In this document: positions 38,003 to 45,712 of the stretch, in pieces
How the letters are laid out: each line of letters starts with the position of its first letter
Position numbering within the stretch: the first letter of the stretch is position 1
From: Lewinella sp. IMCC34191
Lineage (GTDB): Bacteria; Bacteroidota; Bacteroidia; Chitinophagales; Saprospiraceae
Direction of reading: 5' to 3'
NCBI RefSeq assembly: GCF_003390935.1
Contig: NZ_QNQZ01000003.1
Location: forward strand, 62,001-126,000
Length of the DNA: 64,000 bases
Translations under genes and position numbers: made by a program
The notes under the pieces: generated by a model
The model's database searches: none
What the model was told of the DNA's origin: nothing
Seen by the model: the letters and a program-made list of their open reading frames with translations, nothing else

Positions 38003-38914
38003 ATGCACCTAGACTTCATAGGCGATATCCACGGCCACGCCGACGAGCTGGAACGGCTGCTGCGGCGCCTGGATTACCGGCCCGACGGTGACGGCTATCG
38101 TCACCCCTCCCGGCAAGCCTTCTTTATCGGGGATTTCATCGACCGGGGGCCGGACAGTCCGAAGGTGCTGCGTATCGTCCGGGATATGGTCGAGCGCGGC
38201 GCGGCCCTGGCCGTGATGGGCAACCACGAGTATAACGCCATCCTGTACAATACTCCCCTGGCCGACGGGGAAGGCTACCTGCGGCCGCACTCCGAAAAGA
38301 ACTGGCGGCAGCACGGCACGACCTTGGAGCAGTTCCGCGACCGGCAGCACGAATACGACGCCTACATCCGGTGGTTCCGTACGCTCCCCCTCTACTACGA
38401 AGGAGAGAACTTCCGGGCCGTCCACGCCTGCTGGAATCCCCTGAGCATCGGCCTGCTCCGCGAAGAACTGACCGACGACCGCCTGCCCGACCCCGTTCCG
38501 CAGGAGCTACAGGCGCTGGAAACACCCCTGGCGCGCGCCATCGACCGAGTCCTGAAGGGCCCCGAATTCGACCTGCCCGAAGGAAAGTACTTCCTCGACA
38601 AGGACGGCAATCCGCGCGGCGCCCTGCGGCATAAATGGTGGAAGGATCCGCGCGGCGCCACCTACGGCGAACTCAGCGTACACGGCACCGACCCGGAACT
38701 GGAAAGCCTACTTTATACCGGCGAGAATACCGACTACTACGGGGTGACCGAGAAGCACGTTTTCTTCGGCCACTACTGGCTGCGGGGAACGCCGCTCCTC
38801 TTCCGCCACAATGTTTGCTGCCTCGACTACAGCGTGGCCCGTGACGGGCAGCTCGTGGCCTACCGATTTGACGGGGAGAAGGAGCTTACGGTGGATAAGA
38901 TCGTGGCGGTGTAG
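38003..38914 (+). CDS. Calcineurin-like metallophosphoesterase
   Basis: The 303-residue protein shows all PPP-type phosphoesterase motifs: 'DFIGDIHGHADEL' (4-16), 'GDFIDRGPDS' (about 43-52), 'MGNHEYNA' (about 72-79) and the later His in 'VHACWNP' and 'FFGHYWLRG'. It resembles the PrpE/bis(5'-nucleosyl)-tetraphosphatase (symmetrical)-like group with two metal ions. The substrate (protein phosphate or Ap4A-type nucleotide) is open. It is flanked by composite repeats on both sides. Cytoplasmic, no signal peptide. Confidence 0.88.
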   Translation: MHLDFIGDIHGHADELERLLRRLDYRPDGDGYRHPSRQAFFIGDFIDRGPDSPKVLRIVRDMVERGAALAVMGNHEYNAILYNTPLADGEGYLRPHSEKNWRQHGTTLEQFRDRQHEYDAYIRWFRTLPLYYEGENFRAVHACWNPLSIGLLREELTDDRLPDPVPQELQALETPLARAIDRVLKGPEFDLPEGKYFLDKDGNPRGALRHKWWKDPRGATYGELSVHGTDPELESLLYTGENTDYYGVTEKHVFFGHYWLRGTPLLFRHNVCCLDYSVARDGQLVAYRFDGEKELTVDKIVAV

Positions 38915-38921
38915 GGGTTAG

Positions 38922-39024
38922 GATTTACGATTTCTGATTTACGATCTACGATTTTACGCTACCGCAGGGGGATGCTTACCATAACTACCCGTCGGCGGAC
39001 TAACTATCGCTCGGCAGACGACGG
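38922..39024. repeat. Composite intergenic repeat, site 3 (reverse order)
   Basis: Directly after the phosphoesterase stop, modules appear in inverted order relative to site 1: heptamers as TTTACGA (38925-38956), spacer 'ACCGCAGGGGGATGCT' (about 38960-38976), and the hairpin (38989-39024). Here the hairpin has three changed bases around its centre. Confidence 0.8.
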
Positions 39025-39045
39025 GTAATTGTGGCGGGCCCTTCC

Positions 39046-39231
39046 CTACTTCCCGCGGTTCCGTAGCCATAGGGCCAGGCCCAGGCATACGACGATGAGG
39101 ACCAGGTTAAAATACCAAGGCATCGCACCACCGAAGACGCCGTACTTGAGGCCGAAGTAACTGGCGAAGTAAACGGCCGTCATCAGTAGAAACAGGCCGG
39201 GGCTGGGCTTATCGTTTTCAATCGGTTCCAT
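39046..39231 (-). CDS. Small membrane protein A
   Basis: The 61-residue product has two hydrophobic helices (about 12-31 and 38-56), with a polar N-terminus 'MEPIENDKPSP' and a basic end 'WLRNRGK'. The gene overlaps the upstream small membrane gene by 14 bases, which supports both being expressed. The two proteins look related in layout ('YFASYFGLKYGVFGG' here, 'YFVTKYLIFGND' there). Function unknown. Confidence 0.7.
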   Translation of the reverse strand: MEPIENDKPSPGLFLLMTAVYFASYFGLKYGVFGGAMPWYFNLVLIVVCLGLALWLRNRGK

Positions 39232-39433
39232 CCGGGGCGTCTTTTTTTAGTTGCGTCCGCCGGTACTGCCACAGCGCGATCTCGGCCAGTATGACGGCGG
39301 CGATAAGAATGAACCACTGGTTGCGGGCCATATCATTGCCAAAGATCAGATACTTCGTCACAAAGTAAACCAGGACGGGAATCCACGCTAGGGCGGCATG
39401 AAACTTCGCTTTATTTTCGGGGCTCCGGGCCAT
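39218..39433 (-). CDS. Small membrane protein B
   Basis: From ATG 39433 (an upstream TTG at 39442 is less likely) the product has 71 residues, a basic N-terminus and two hydrophobic helices (about 12-29 and 38-55), then a charged tail 'YRRTQLKKDAPDGTD'. It overlaps small protein A by 14 bases in another frame, consistent with translational coupling. Function unknown; members with 'KYLIFG' segments are common unannotated Bacteroidota proteins. Confidence 0.7.
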   Translation of the reverse strand: MARSPENKAKFHAALAWIPVLVYFVTKYLIFGNDMARNQWFILIAAVILAEIALWQYRRTQLKKDAPDGTD

Positions 39434-39450
39434 AGGAGGCAAAATAAAGA

Positions 39451-39473
39451 GACCCGGGCAAAATGCCCGGGTC
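39451..39473 (-). terminator. Rho-independent terminator-like hairpin
   Basis: A perfect 10-bp inverted repeat (GACCCGGGCA, 3-base loop, TGCCCGGGTC). On the minus strand it is followed by TCTTTATTTTG, so it fits termination of leftward transcription coming from the HTH gene or of a short RNA in 39474-39743, before the two small membrane genes. Confidence 0.65.
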
Positions 39474-39743
39474 CTTGTTATACGACTGTGTTGTCCACAG
39501 CGTCTCTCATGAAAAATAAACCTAATCTTGAACTTAACTTTGGGTAAAAGTTAAATCTACCGCTAAGATACGGCATTTCGTTGTTATGATATTTGGCAAT
39601 TTATGCTGTTCCAGATATATAGCATTATCGAATATCAATACGCGGGTCCATCTACCGGCGCACCATAAATACGCCCCTCCTTTTGAAATAGTTCGTGGCT
39701 TAGTATTTTTCTTACTTTTTTAACACATTTTCTGTTTTAGGCG
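39474..39743. other. AT-rich intergenic region with inverted repeat; possible short RNA
   Basis: About 270 AT-rich bases downstream of the HTH gene and ahead of a strong terminator hairpin. It holds a perfect 8-bp inverted repeat TTAACTTT-GGGTA-AAAGTTAA (39534-39554) and a smaller CTGTG/CACAG stem. No protein-like frame over 20 codons was seen. It may be the gene's 3' untranslated region or an independent small RNA; the sequence alone does not decide. Confidence 0.35.
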
Positions 39744-40760
39744 TCAAAAAATGTTTTGCCCGGCGCGCAATCGCTCCCTGTACTGCCTGATTTGGGTCTT
39801 TAAGTACCCGAAATAGTGGGCGGCGTATTTTCCCGATTCCGCGTGCAGGGCGTTACCGTGTTCCACCAGGTTATCAAACCACTGCTGTACTTCCCGGCAA
39901 AGTTCGGCATTGGAGGTAGCTACGTAGTTGGGCGTAACGAGGGTGGTGAAGAGAAAGGGGCGGATGTCAGACTTCACTAATACCACGTTGCTGGTATTGG
40001 AAAGCTCGTTGTGGTAGACGCGAAAATCCGAGCTGCTTTCCGTTGGCTGCTGCCCGATGGGAAACCGTTTACCGGTACGGACCATTTGCTCCAGATGATC
40101 GACAATAAGGAAGAGTTCCTCAAAGATTTGCTCGACGTGTTCGGAACGCTCGAATTTCCCGATCTGCGCCATATAATTTAGCTGACGCAGGGTTACGTCG
40201 AGTACGCCGACCGACCAGAGTTCCCGGGCCGCCACGCTATAGTGCTGCCGGATGGTTTCTTCTACTATGAGATGCAGCTCGTCGTCAATCAGCGACGGGG
40301 AAAAACGCAGCCCCTTCCACTTTTCCAGGTTCCAGGTCGTCAGGCCGAACATGAAGATCTTGAAGCTCCGCAGCATCGGCAGGGAAAGCTCGTAGTACAT
40401 CGGCAACTCCGGGGAGGCAAAATCGAAACTCGCGCCGGGCAACTGTTGGAGGACTTCCCACCGGCGGTGTAGCTGCAGGAAATGATCGAACTCGTTCCGG
40501 ATGGGGTAACGATCGTCGGGGTAGCGAAGGGAAGGGACGTCTTTCTCCCGTTCCATGCCCACCTTTAGCTGGTAGGTTTCGGCGAGCAACATCATTTCAT
40601 CGGCCGTCAGGGCCGTATCACCGCGCAAACGCCGGTACACCGCGTCCTTTCCAACGTGCAACACCCCCGCCACTTTCTGCACCAATTCGCTGCGGGAGGG
40701 AAACCGCTGGCTCAGCCGGTCAAAAAAAATCTGCTGGTAGCTGCCTGTCTGTTTGTTCAT
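39744..40760 (-). CDS. Helix-turn-helix regulator (BetR-like N-terminal HTH)
   Basis: The 338-residue protein starts with a DNA-binding domain (about 8-70): 'FPSRSELVQKVAGVLHVGKDAVYRRLRGDTALTADEMMLLAETY' has the spacing of an XRE/BetR-type HTH with a recognition helix around 'GKDAVYRRLRG'. The remaining 260 residues are mostly helical without a recognised ligand-binding domain. Such proteins are frequent in Bacteroidota. The gene is divergent from the dnaE-dinB pair; a 21-bp perfect palindrome (40901-40921) lies 141 bases upstream and is a candidate operator for this or another regulator. Confidence 0.75.
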   Translation of the reverse strand: MNKQTGSYQQIFFDRLSQRFPSRSELVQKVAGVLHVGKDAVYRRLRGDTALTADEMMLLAETYQLKVGMEREKDVPSLRYPDDRYPIRNEFDHFLQLHRRWEVLQQLPGASFDFASPELPMYYELSLPMLRSFKIFMFGLTTWNLEKWKGLRFSPSLIDDELHLIVEETIRQHYSVAARELWSVGVLDVTLRQLNYMAQIGKFERSEHVEQIFEELFLIVDHLEQMVRTGKRFPIGQQPTESSSDFRVYHNELSNTSNVVLVKSDIRPFLFTTLVTPNYVATSNAELCREVQQWFDNLVEHGNALHAESGKYAAHYFGYLKTQIRQYRERLRAGQNIF

Positions 40761-40900
40761 AGCCTACGCTTATCCAGCACCGGGCCGAAACCCTTGTCGG
40801 TACTTGAATCATCAACTAAACGCAAGCTACCCGCCCGATGCTCACTCACCGCCAGAAGGAGCGGAAGAGAATGCTTTATCTTTTTGTTTTGTTGTTTTTA

Positions 40901-40944
40901 TAAAACAAATAATTTGTTTTAAAGTTATCCATCGTGTTACTTTG
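40901..40944 (+). promoter_or_regulatory. Palindromic operator overlapping a predicted promoter for dnaE-dinB
   Basis: Bases 40901-40921 form a perfect inverted repeat (arm TAAAACAAAT, one-base centre, arm ATTTGTTTTA). Its right arm contains a -33 TTTG (40913-40916). After exactly 20 bases comes TTACTTTG (40937-40944), one mismatch from TAnnTTTG. A repressor on the palindrome would block this promoter. It points to the polymerase genes. Confidence 0.55.
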
Positions 40945-41289
40945 CTCCTGAGAGCTTACCGTAGCGAACCGCAGGACCGGGCGGTTACTATCCGTCCGGA
41001 GATTGAATGTAAGGGGCCTTTTGCCCCGCTTTGTTTTAACGAATACTCACAGAAACATGTACCCAACTTCCCTGTCGGGAGGTGAAGCCCTTTTGGCCTT
41101 CCCCTACCCGACCCTGCCGTCCCGTACCCCTTACCCAGCGATGTCGCGCCGCGCGCGTTCGACCGTGCCGCGTGACATGCACCGGTACGCAGGGTGGATC
41201 CCGTGGTGAAAAGCGAAGCCGGCCGTACGAAACGTGCGGCAGCCCAATCGTAGATCGTAAATCAGAAATCGTAGATCCCCCCCAGCTCC
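40945..41289 (+). other. Long leader ahead of the dnaE-type gene
   Basis: About 345 bases from the predicted transcription start to the GTG at 41290. It contains a weak hairpin GGGGC-cuuuu-GCCCC (about 41013-41027) followed by GCTTTGTTTT, which could attenuate, and a composite repeat (41236-41279). Open frames here do not look like proteins. Confidence 0.4.
41236..41279. repeat. Composite intergenic repeat, site 4 (spacer fragment and heptamers)
   Basis: A partial spacer 'GTGCGGCAGCCC' joins a degenerate ATCGTAA/ATCGTAG/ATCAGAA tract that ends ten bases before the GTG of the polymerase gene. No hairpin module here. Confidence 0.75.
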
Positions 41290-44200
41290 GTGCATCTCAA
41301 CTGCCACACCTCCTTCAGCCTCCGTTACGGAGTGCTTCCACCACGCCGCCTCGTCGAAAAGGCCGCCGCCTGGGGCGTGGGGTGCCTGGCACTGACCGAC
41401 AACAACAATACCAGTTGTACGGTGGAATTCGTCAATGCCTGCCACGAATTCGGCATCAAACCGATCCTGGGGATCTGCTTCCGGAGTGAAGACGATCAGT
41501 GGCTCTATACCGGCCTGGCCCGCAACGCCGAGGGCTGGCACAACCTCTGCCGCTTCCTCAGCGATCACTCCCTCGACGACCGTCCGCTGCCCACCGTGCC
41601 GCCGCGAATGGAGCACGTCTGGATCGTCTACCCCCGACTTTGCAAGCCGATCCGCGACTTCCGCGACAACGAACTGCTCGGCATCCGCCCCCAGCACGTC
41701 AACCGCCTGTTCAGTCACGAGCTGCGCCACCACCAGAATAAACTAATCGTACTGGCCCCGGTAGTCGCCATCACCGAGGAAGACTACGACCTGCACCGCA
41801 CGTTGCGGGCCATCGACCGGAATACCGTCCACACCAAGCTCACCCCCCGCGACCTGGCCAAGCGCGGCGACCGCCTCCTGCCCCCGGATACCCTGGAGCA
41901 GTTCTACCGCCCCTACCCCGCCATCGTCCGCAATACGCAGCGCATCATCGACTCCTGCTCCGCCGAACTGGAGACGGGGCTGCACATCAACCGGCAGACC
42001 TTTACCGGCTCCGAACCCGGCGACTACCAGCTGCTGGAGAAACTGGCCCTGGCCGGCGTGGCCCGCCGCTACCCCGCCGGCCCCCGCTTCCAGAAGGCCC
42101 GTCTGCGTACCGAGCGCGAGCTGGCCGTGATCCGCAAGCAGCAATTTTGCCCCTACTTCCTGATCACCTACGACATCGTCCGCTACGCCCGCATGGCCGG
42201 TTACCAGCACGTGGGGCGGGGCTCGGGCGCCAACTCCATCGTGGCCTACAACATCGGCATCAGCGACGTCGACCCCCTGGAACTGGACCTCTACTTCGAG
42301 CGCTTCATCAATCCCTACCGGGCCAGTCCGCCCGACTTCGATATCGACTTCAGCTGGGACGAGCGCGACGACGTTACCGATTACGTCTTCAAGCGTTACG
42401 GCCGCGAGTACACGGCCCTGCTGGCCACCTACTCCACCTTTCAGGGCCGCGCCGCCCTGCGGGAAGTGGCCAAGGTGCACGGCCTGCCCAAAGAGGAGAT
42501 CGACCAGCTGGTGCGCGACCCCCATGGCCGTGCCGACGAGGACCCGAAGGCCCGTACCGTAGTCGACATCGCCCGCCGGCTGGTGGGTTTGCCGAATCAC
42601 CTCAGCATCCACGCCGGCGGTATCCTGATTACCGAGAAACCGATCTACTACCATACCGCCCAGCGCCTCATGCCCAAGGGCTTTCCGGTAGCCCACTGCG
42701 ATATGTACCACGCCGAGGATATGGGGCTGCATAAATACGACGTCCTGAGCCAGCGGGGCCTGGGCCACCTGCGCTCCGCCGCCGACCTCGTACGTCGCAA
42801 CCACGGTAAGACCGTGGACCTGCAGGCCCTGGATACCATCAAGAGCGACCCCCGGGTGCGGGCCATGCTCAAGGGCGGACGGGCACTGGGCTGCTTCTAC
42901 ATCGAGTCGCCGGCCATGCGCGGTCTGCTTACCAAACTGGGCTGCGACAATTACGTCCACCTCGTGGCCGCCTCCAGCATCATTCGCCCCGGCGTGGCGA
43001 AGTCGGGGATGATGAAGGAATACATCCGCCGCTACCACCACCGACACAGCTTCGAGTACATCGACCCCGTTTTCGAGGAGCACCTGGGGGAGACCTTCGG
43101 CATCATGGTGTATCAGGAGGACGTGATGAAGATCGTCCACCACTTCGCCGGCCTGGACCTGGACGAGAGCGACGTGCTGCGGCGCATCATGTCGGGGAAG
43201 AAGCACAACGGCGACACCTTCGAGGTGCTGCGGCAGAAGTTTTTCGTCGGAGCGCAGGAAAAGGGCCATTCCCCGGAGACCGCCGCGGAAGTCTGGCGGC
43301 AGGTGGAGAGCTTTTCGGGCTATTCCTTCTGTAAGGCGCACTCGGCGAGCTTCGCGGTGGAAAGCTTCCAGAGCCTGTACCTGAAAGCCTACTACCCCGT
43401 GGAATTCATCGTGGGCGTGATCAACAACTTCGGGGGCTTTTACAAGACCGAATTCTACGTCCACGAGGCACGCATGGAGGGCGCCGATATCCACGCCCCC
43501 TGCATCAACCGCAGCATCTACCTGACCGACCTGCAGGGCAACGACCTTTACCTCGGCTTCATCCACGTCAAGGGGGCGTCGGAGCAACTCGTCCACCGAC
43601 TGCTCATCGAGCGCGGCCAGCACGGCCCCTTCCGGGATCTCACCGATTTCTGTGCCCGCGTCGACGTGGAGAGCAGCCAGCTGGAACTGCTGATCCGCAT
43701 CGGTGCCTTCCGCTTTACCGGTAAGCGCAAGTCGGAACTGCTGTGGGAGAAGAACGCCGTTTTCAATCCGCGGCTGAAGAAGGAGTCCTCCCTCGACCTC
43801 TTCGCCCGCATGGTGCCCGACCACGACTTCCACCTCGACGAGACGCCCAACCAGCGCCCGGGCCACCGCCTCAGTTCCCGGCAGTTCGACCAGGCCTTCG
43901 ACGAACTGGAGCTGCTGGGATTCCCGCTGTGCTCGCCGTTCTGGCTGGTGGAGACGCCGGACCCCGTCTGCCGACCGAGGAATGAGGCTCGACCGGCAAA
44001 TCCTAGCTCCTGGGATCTGCACCTTACCTGCGCTCCGACGCAAAAAAGAGACGTCCACCCCCTGGCGCACGTACGGAGTAACGACCGGACGGAACTGCTG
44101 GGCTACTTCGTCTGCGACAAGGTGGTCCCCACCGTCAAGGGCGAGCGGATGAGCTTCGGCTGCTGGCTCGACGAGTACGGCCGCTACTTCGACAGCGTCC

Positions 44201-44421
44201 ACTTCCCGGATGCCTACCTGCGCTTCCCCTTCCGCGGCGCCGGCGTCTACCAGCTTTCGGGCAAGGTGACCCGCGAGTTCGACTTCCCCTGCATCGAAGT
44301 GGACCGCATGGAACGCCTGCCCTACCTGCGCGACCTCCGCTTCACCGACGACCGGGGCTCGCCCGCGGAAGCTCCGCCACCCACCCGCCGGGAGAGTTTG
44401 ATTCCTAAAGTGCCGAAGTAA
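41290..44421 (+). CDS. dnaE2: DnaE-type DNA polymerase III alpha subunit (second, error-prone type)
   Basis: The 1043-residue protein (GTG start; 'LNCHTSFSLRYG' is the natural PHP-domain beginning) has a PHP domain (about 1-220), the polymerase core with 'PDFDIDFSWDERDDV' (about 346-360, catalytic Asp pair), 'GRGSGANSIVAYNIGI' before it, and a C-terminal OB region ('MSFGCWLDEYGRYFDSVHFP', about 955-975). The length is below replicative DnaE (about 1160) and the pairing with dinB resembles damage-inducible mutagenesis cassettes. Residues about 898-922 form a linker insertion containing the dispersed 20-bp motif. Expected role: translesion synthesis. Confidence 0.9.
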   Translation: MHLNCHTSFSLRYGVLPPRRLVEKAAAWGVGCLALTDNNNTSCTVEFVNACHEFGIKPILGICFRSEDDQWLYTGLARNAEGWHNLCRFLSDHSLDDRPLPTVPPRMEHVWIVYPRLCKPIRDFRDNELLGIRPQHVNRLFSHELRHHQNKLIVLAPVVAITEEDYDLHRTLRAIDRNTVHTKLTPRDLAKRGDRLLPPDTLEQFYRPYPAIVRNTQRIIDSCSAELETGLHINRQTFTGSEPGDYQLLEKLALAGVARRYPAGPRFQKARLRTERELAVIRKQQFCPYFLITYDIVRYARMAGYQHVGRGSGANSIVAYNIGISDVDPLELDLYFERFINPYRASPPDFDIDFSWDERDDVTDYVFKRYGREYTALLATYSTFQGRAALREVAKVHGLPKEEIDQLVRDPHGRADEDPKARTVVDIARRLVGLPNHLSIHAGGILITEKPIYYHTAQRLMPKGFPVAHCDMYHAEDMGLHKYDVLSQRGLGHLRSAADLVRRNHGKTVDLQALDTIKSDPRVRAMLKGGRALGCFYIESPAMRGLLTKLGCDNYVHLVAASSIIRPGVAKSGMMKEYIRRYHHRHSFEYIDPVFEEHLGETFGIMVYQEDVMKIVHHFAGLDLDESDVLRRIMSGKKHNGDTFEVLRQKFFVGAQEKGHSPETAAEVWRQVESFSGYSFCKAHSASFAVESFQSLYLKAYYPVEFIVGVINNFGGFYKTEFYVHEARMEGADIHAPCINRSIYLTDLQGNDLYLGFIHVKGASEQLVHRLLIERGQHGPFRDLTDFCARVDVESSQLELLIRIGAFRFTGKRKSELLWEKNAVFNPRLKKESSLDLFARMVPDHDFHLDETPNQRPGHRLSSRQFDQAFDELELLGFPLCSPFWLVETPDPVCRPRNEARPANPSSWDLHLTCAPTQKRDVHPLAHVRSNDRTELLGYFVCDKVVPTVKGERMSFGCWLDEYGRYFDSVHFPDAYLRFPFRGAGVYQLSGKVTREFDFPCIEVDRMERLPYLRDLRFTDDRGSPAEAPPPTRRESLIPKVPK
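44024..44041 (-). repeat. Dispersed GC-rich motif inside the dnaE2 reading frame, copy 4
   Basis: Plus strand reads TTACCTGCGCTCCGACGC, one base different from the consensus arm. It encodes the linker residues 'LTCAPT' and keeps the frame open. Confidence 0.65.
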
Positions 44422-44486
44422 GCAACCAGTAACCAGCAACCAGCCACCAGCAACCAGCACCTAGCAACCAGCCACCAGCCCCCACC
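44422..44486 (+). repeat. AGCAACC heptamer array
   Basis: The whole 65-base gap between dnaE2 and dinB is filled by about nine degenerate copies of a 7-bp unit (AGCAACC, AGTAACC, AGCCACC, AGCACCT). It occupies the ribosome-binding region of dinB. Confidence 0.85.
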
Positions 44487-45623
44487 ATGTACCAACGAGC
44501 CATCCTCCACCTAGACATGGACGCCTTCTTCGCCTCCGTGGAAATCAAGAAAAACGCGGCCCTGGCCGGCATTCCGCTGATCGTGGGCGGTACCGGGGGG
44601 CGCGGCGTGGTGACCTCCTGCAGCTACGAGGCGCGGCGCTTCGGCATTCACGCGGGCATGCCCATGGCGATCGCGCTGCGTAGGTGTCCGGACGCGCGGA
44701 CCGTGCGGGGTGACTACGAGGATTACGAAAAGCACTCGGGGATGGTGACGGAAATCATCGCCGAGGAGGGGCCGGTATTCGAGAAGGCCTCGATCGATGA
44801 GTTCTACGTCGACATGACGGGCATGGACCGCCACGTGGGCTGCGTGAAGTGGAGCGGGGAGCTGCGGCAGCGCATCATCCGGGAAACGGGCCTGCCGATC
44901 TCGGCCGGGTTGGCGGTGAACAAGTTGGTATCGAAGGTGCGCGCCGGCGAGGCTAAGCCCAACGGATCCGGCTGGGTGGCCGAGGGGGCCGAGCGGGCCT
45001 TCCTCTCGCCCCTCCCCGTCCGCAAGATCCCGAGCATCGGCTCCGTGACGGCCCGGAAGATGAGCCTGATGGGCATCCGCAAGGCGGGGACTCTGAGCCA
45101 GGTACCGGTATCGCTGCTGGAGCGGGAATTCGGCAGCATGGGCCGGGAGTACCACCGTCGGGCCAACGGCATCGATCACCGGCAGGTGGTGCCGTATACG
45201 GAGCGGAAGTCTTTCTCCTCCGAGTCCACCTTCCAGACGGACACGATCGACATGGAGTTCCTGCTGCGCAAGCTCCGCCACCAGACGGCCCAGCTGGCCT
45301 TCGATCTGCGCAAGGCCGGCCGCCTCACCGCCCGCGTGACGGTCAAGATCCGCTATACCGACTTCAACACCTATACCCGCGCCCGTCGCATCAACTACAC
45401 CGCCCACGACCAGCAACTCGTCCCGCTGGCGGAAACCCTCTTCCGGGAGTTATTTACCCGCCGGCAGTGCATCCGCCTCATCGGCGTCCGCTTCGACCTG
45501 CTGGCCAGCGGCCACACCCAGCTCGATCTCTTCAACGATACCGAGGAAAACAGCCGCCTGCTGCTGGCCCTGGACAAGGTGCGGGGGCGGTTTGGGAAGG
45601 CGGCGGTGGCGGTGGGGGGGTAG
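44487..45623 (+). CDS. dinB: DNA polymerase IV (Y family)
   Basis: The 378-residue protein starts 'MYQRAILHLDMDAFFASVE' with catalytic Asp10; 'SIDEFYVDMTG' supplies Asp104 and Glu105. The steric region 'CSYEARRFGIHAGMP' (about 45-59), the little-finger domain (about 240-340) and a beta-clamp binding motif 'QLDLF' (345-349) are present. Pol IV performs translesion synthesis on the clamp. It follows the DnaE-type gene after a heptamer array, so the two are probably co-expressed as a mutagenesis cassette. No ImuA- or LexA-like gene is adjacent. Confidence 0.95.
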   Translation: MYQRAILHLDMDAFFASVEIKKNAALAGIPLIVGGTGGRGVVTSCSYEARRFGIHAGMPMAIALRRCPDARTVRGDYEDYEKHSGMVTEIIAEEGPVFEKASIDEFYVDMTGMDRHVGCVKWSGELRQRIIRETGLPISAGLAVNKLVSKVRAGEAKPNGSGWVAEGAERAFLSPLPVRKIPSIGSVTARKMSLMGIRKAGTLSQVPVSLLEREFGSMGREYHRRANGIDHRQVVPYTERKSFSSESTFQTDTIDMEFLLRKLRHQTAQLAFDLRKAGRLTARVTVKIRYTDFNTYTRARRINYTAHDQQLVPLAETLFRELFTRRQCIRLIGVRFDLLASGHTQLDLFNDTEENSRLLLALDKVRGRFGKAAVAVGG

Positions 45624-45626
45624 GGA

Positions 45627-45690
45627 TTTACGATTTACGATTCTTGATTTACGATATACGATTTGGCTGCCGCAGGGGGGGTGCTCGCTT
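45627..45690. repeat. Composite intergenic repeat, site 5 (reverse order)
   Basis: Starts three bases after the dinB stop: TTTACGA heptamers (45627-45664) followed by the spacer module 'GGCTGCCGCAGGGGGGG' (45665-45681) and a 'TGCTCGCTTCGCTCG' tail. The orientation matches site 3. Confidence 0.8.
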
Positions 45691-45712
45691 CGCTCGTTTT
45701 GGGCGGCTGCGC

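Noticed and set aside
37780-38019. 80-codon N-terminal extension of the TAT oxidoreductase
   Set aside because: It is the translation of repeats (composite repeat and dispersed motif) and would bury the twin-arginine signal.
36439-39024. Possible CRISPR array from regularly repeated 36-bp units
   Set aside because: Only four copies, at irregular distances of about 130 to 1400 bases with genes between them, and no cas genes.
41003-41209. 68-codon frame in the dnaE2 leader as a possible leader peptide or regulator
   Set aside because: Starts at a non-ATG codon, has no conserved features and overlaps other shadow frames.
41743-44460. 905-residue minus-strand frame opposite dnaE2
   Set aside because: A long shadow frame caused by high GC at third positions; the plus strand encodes a recognisable polymerase.
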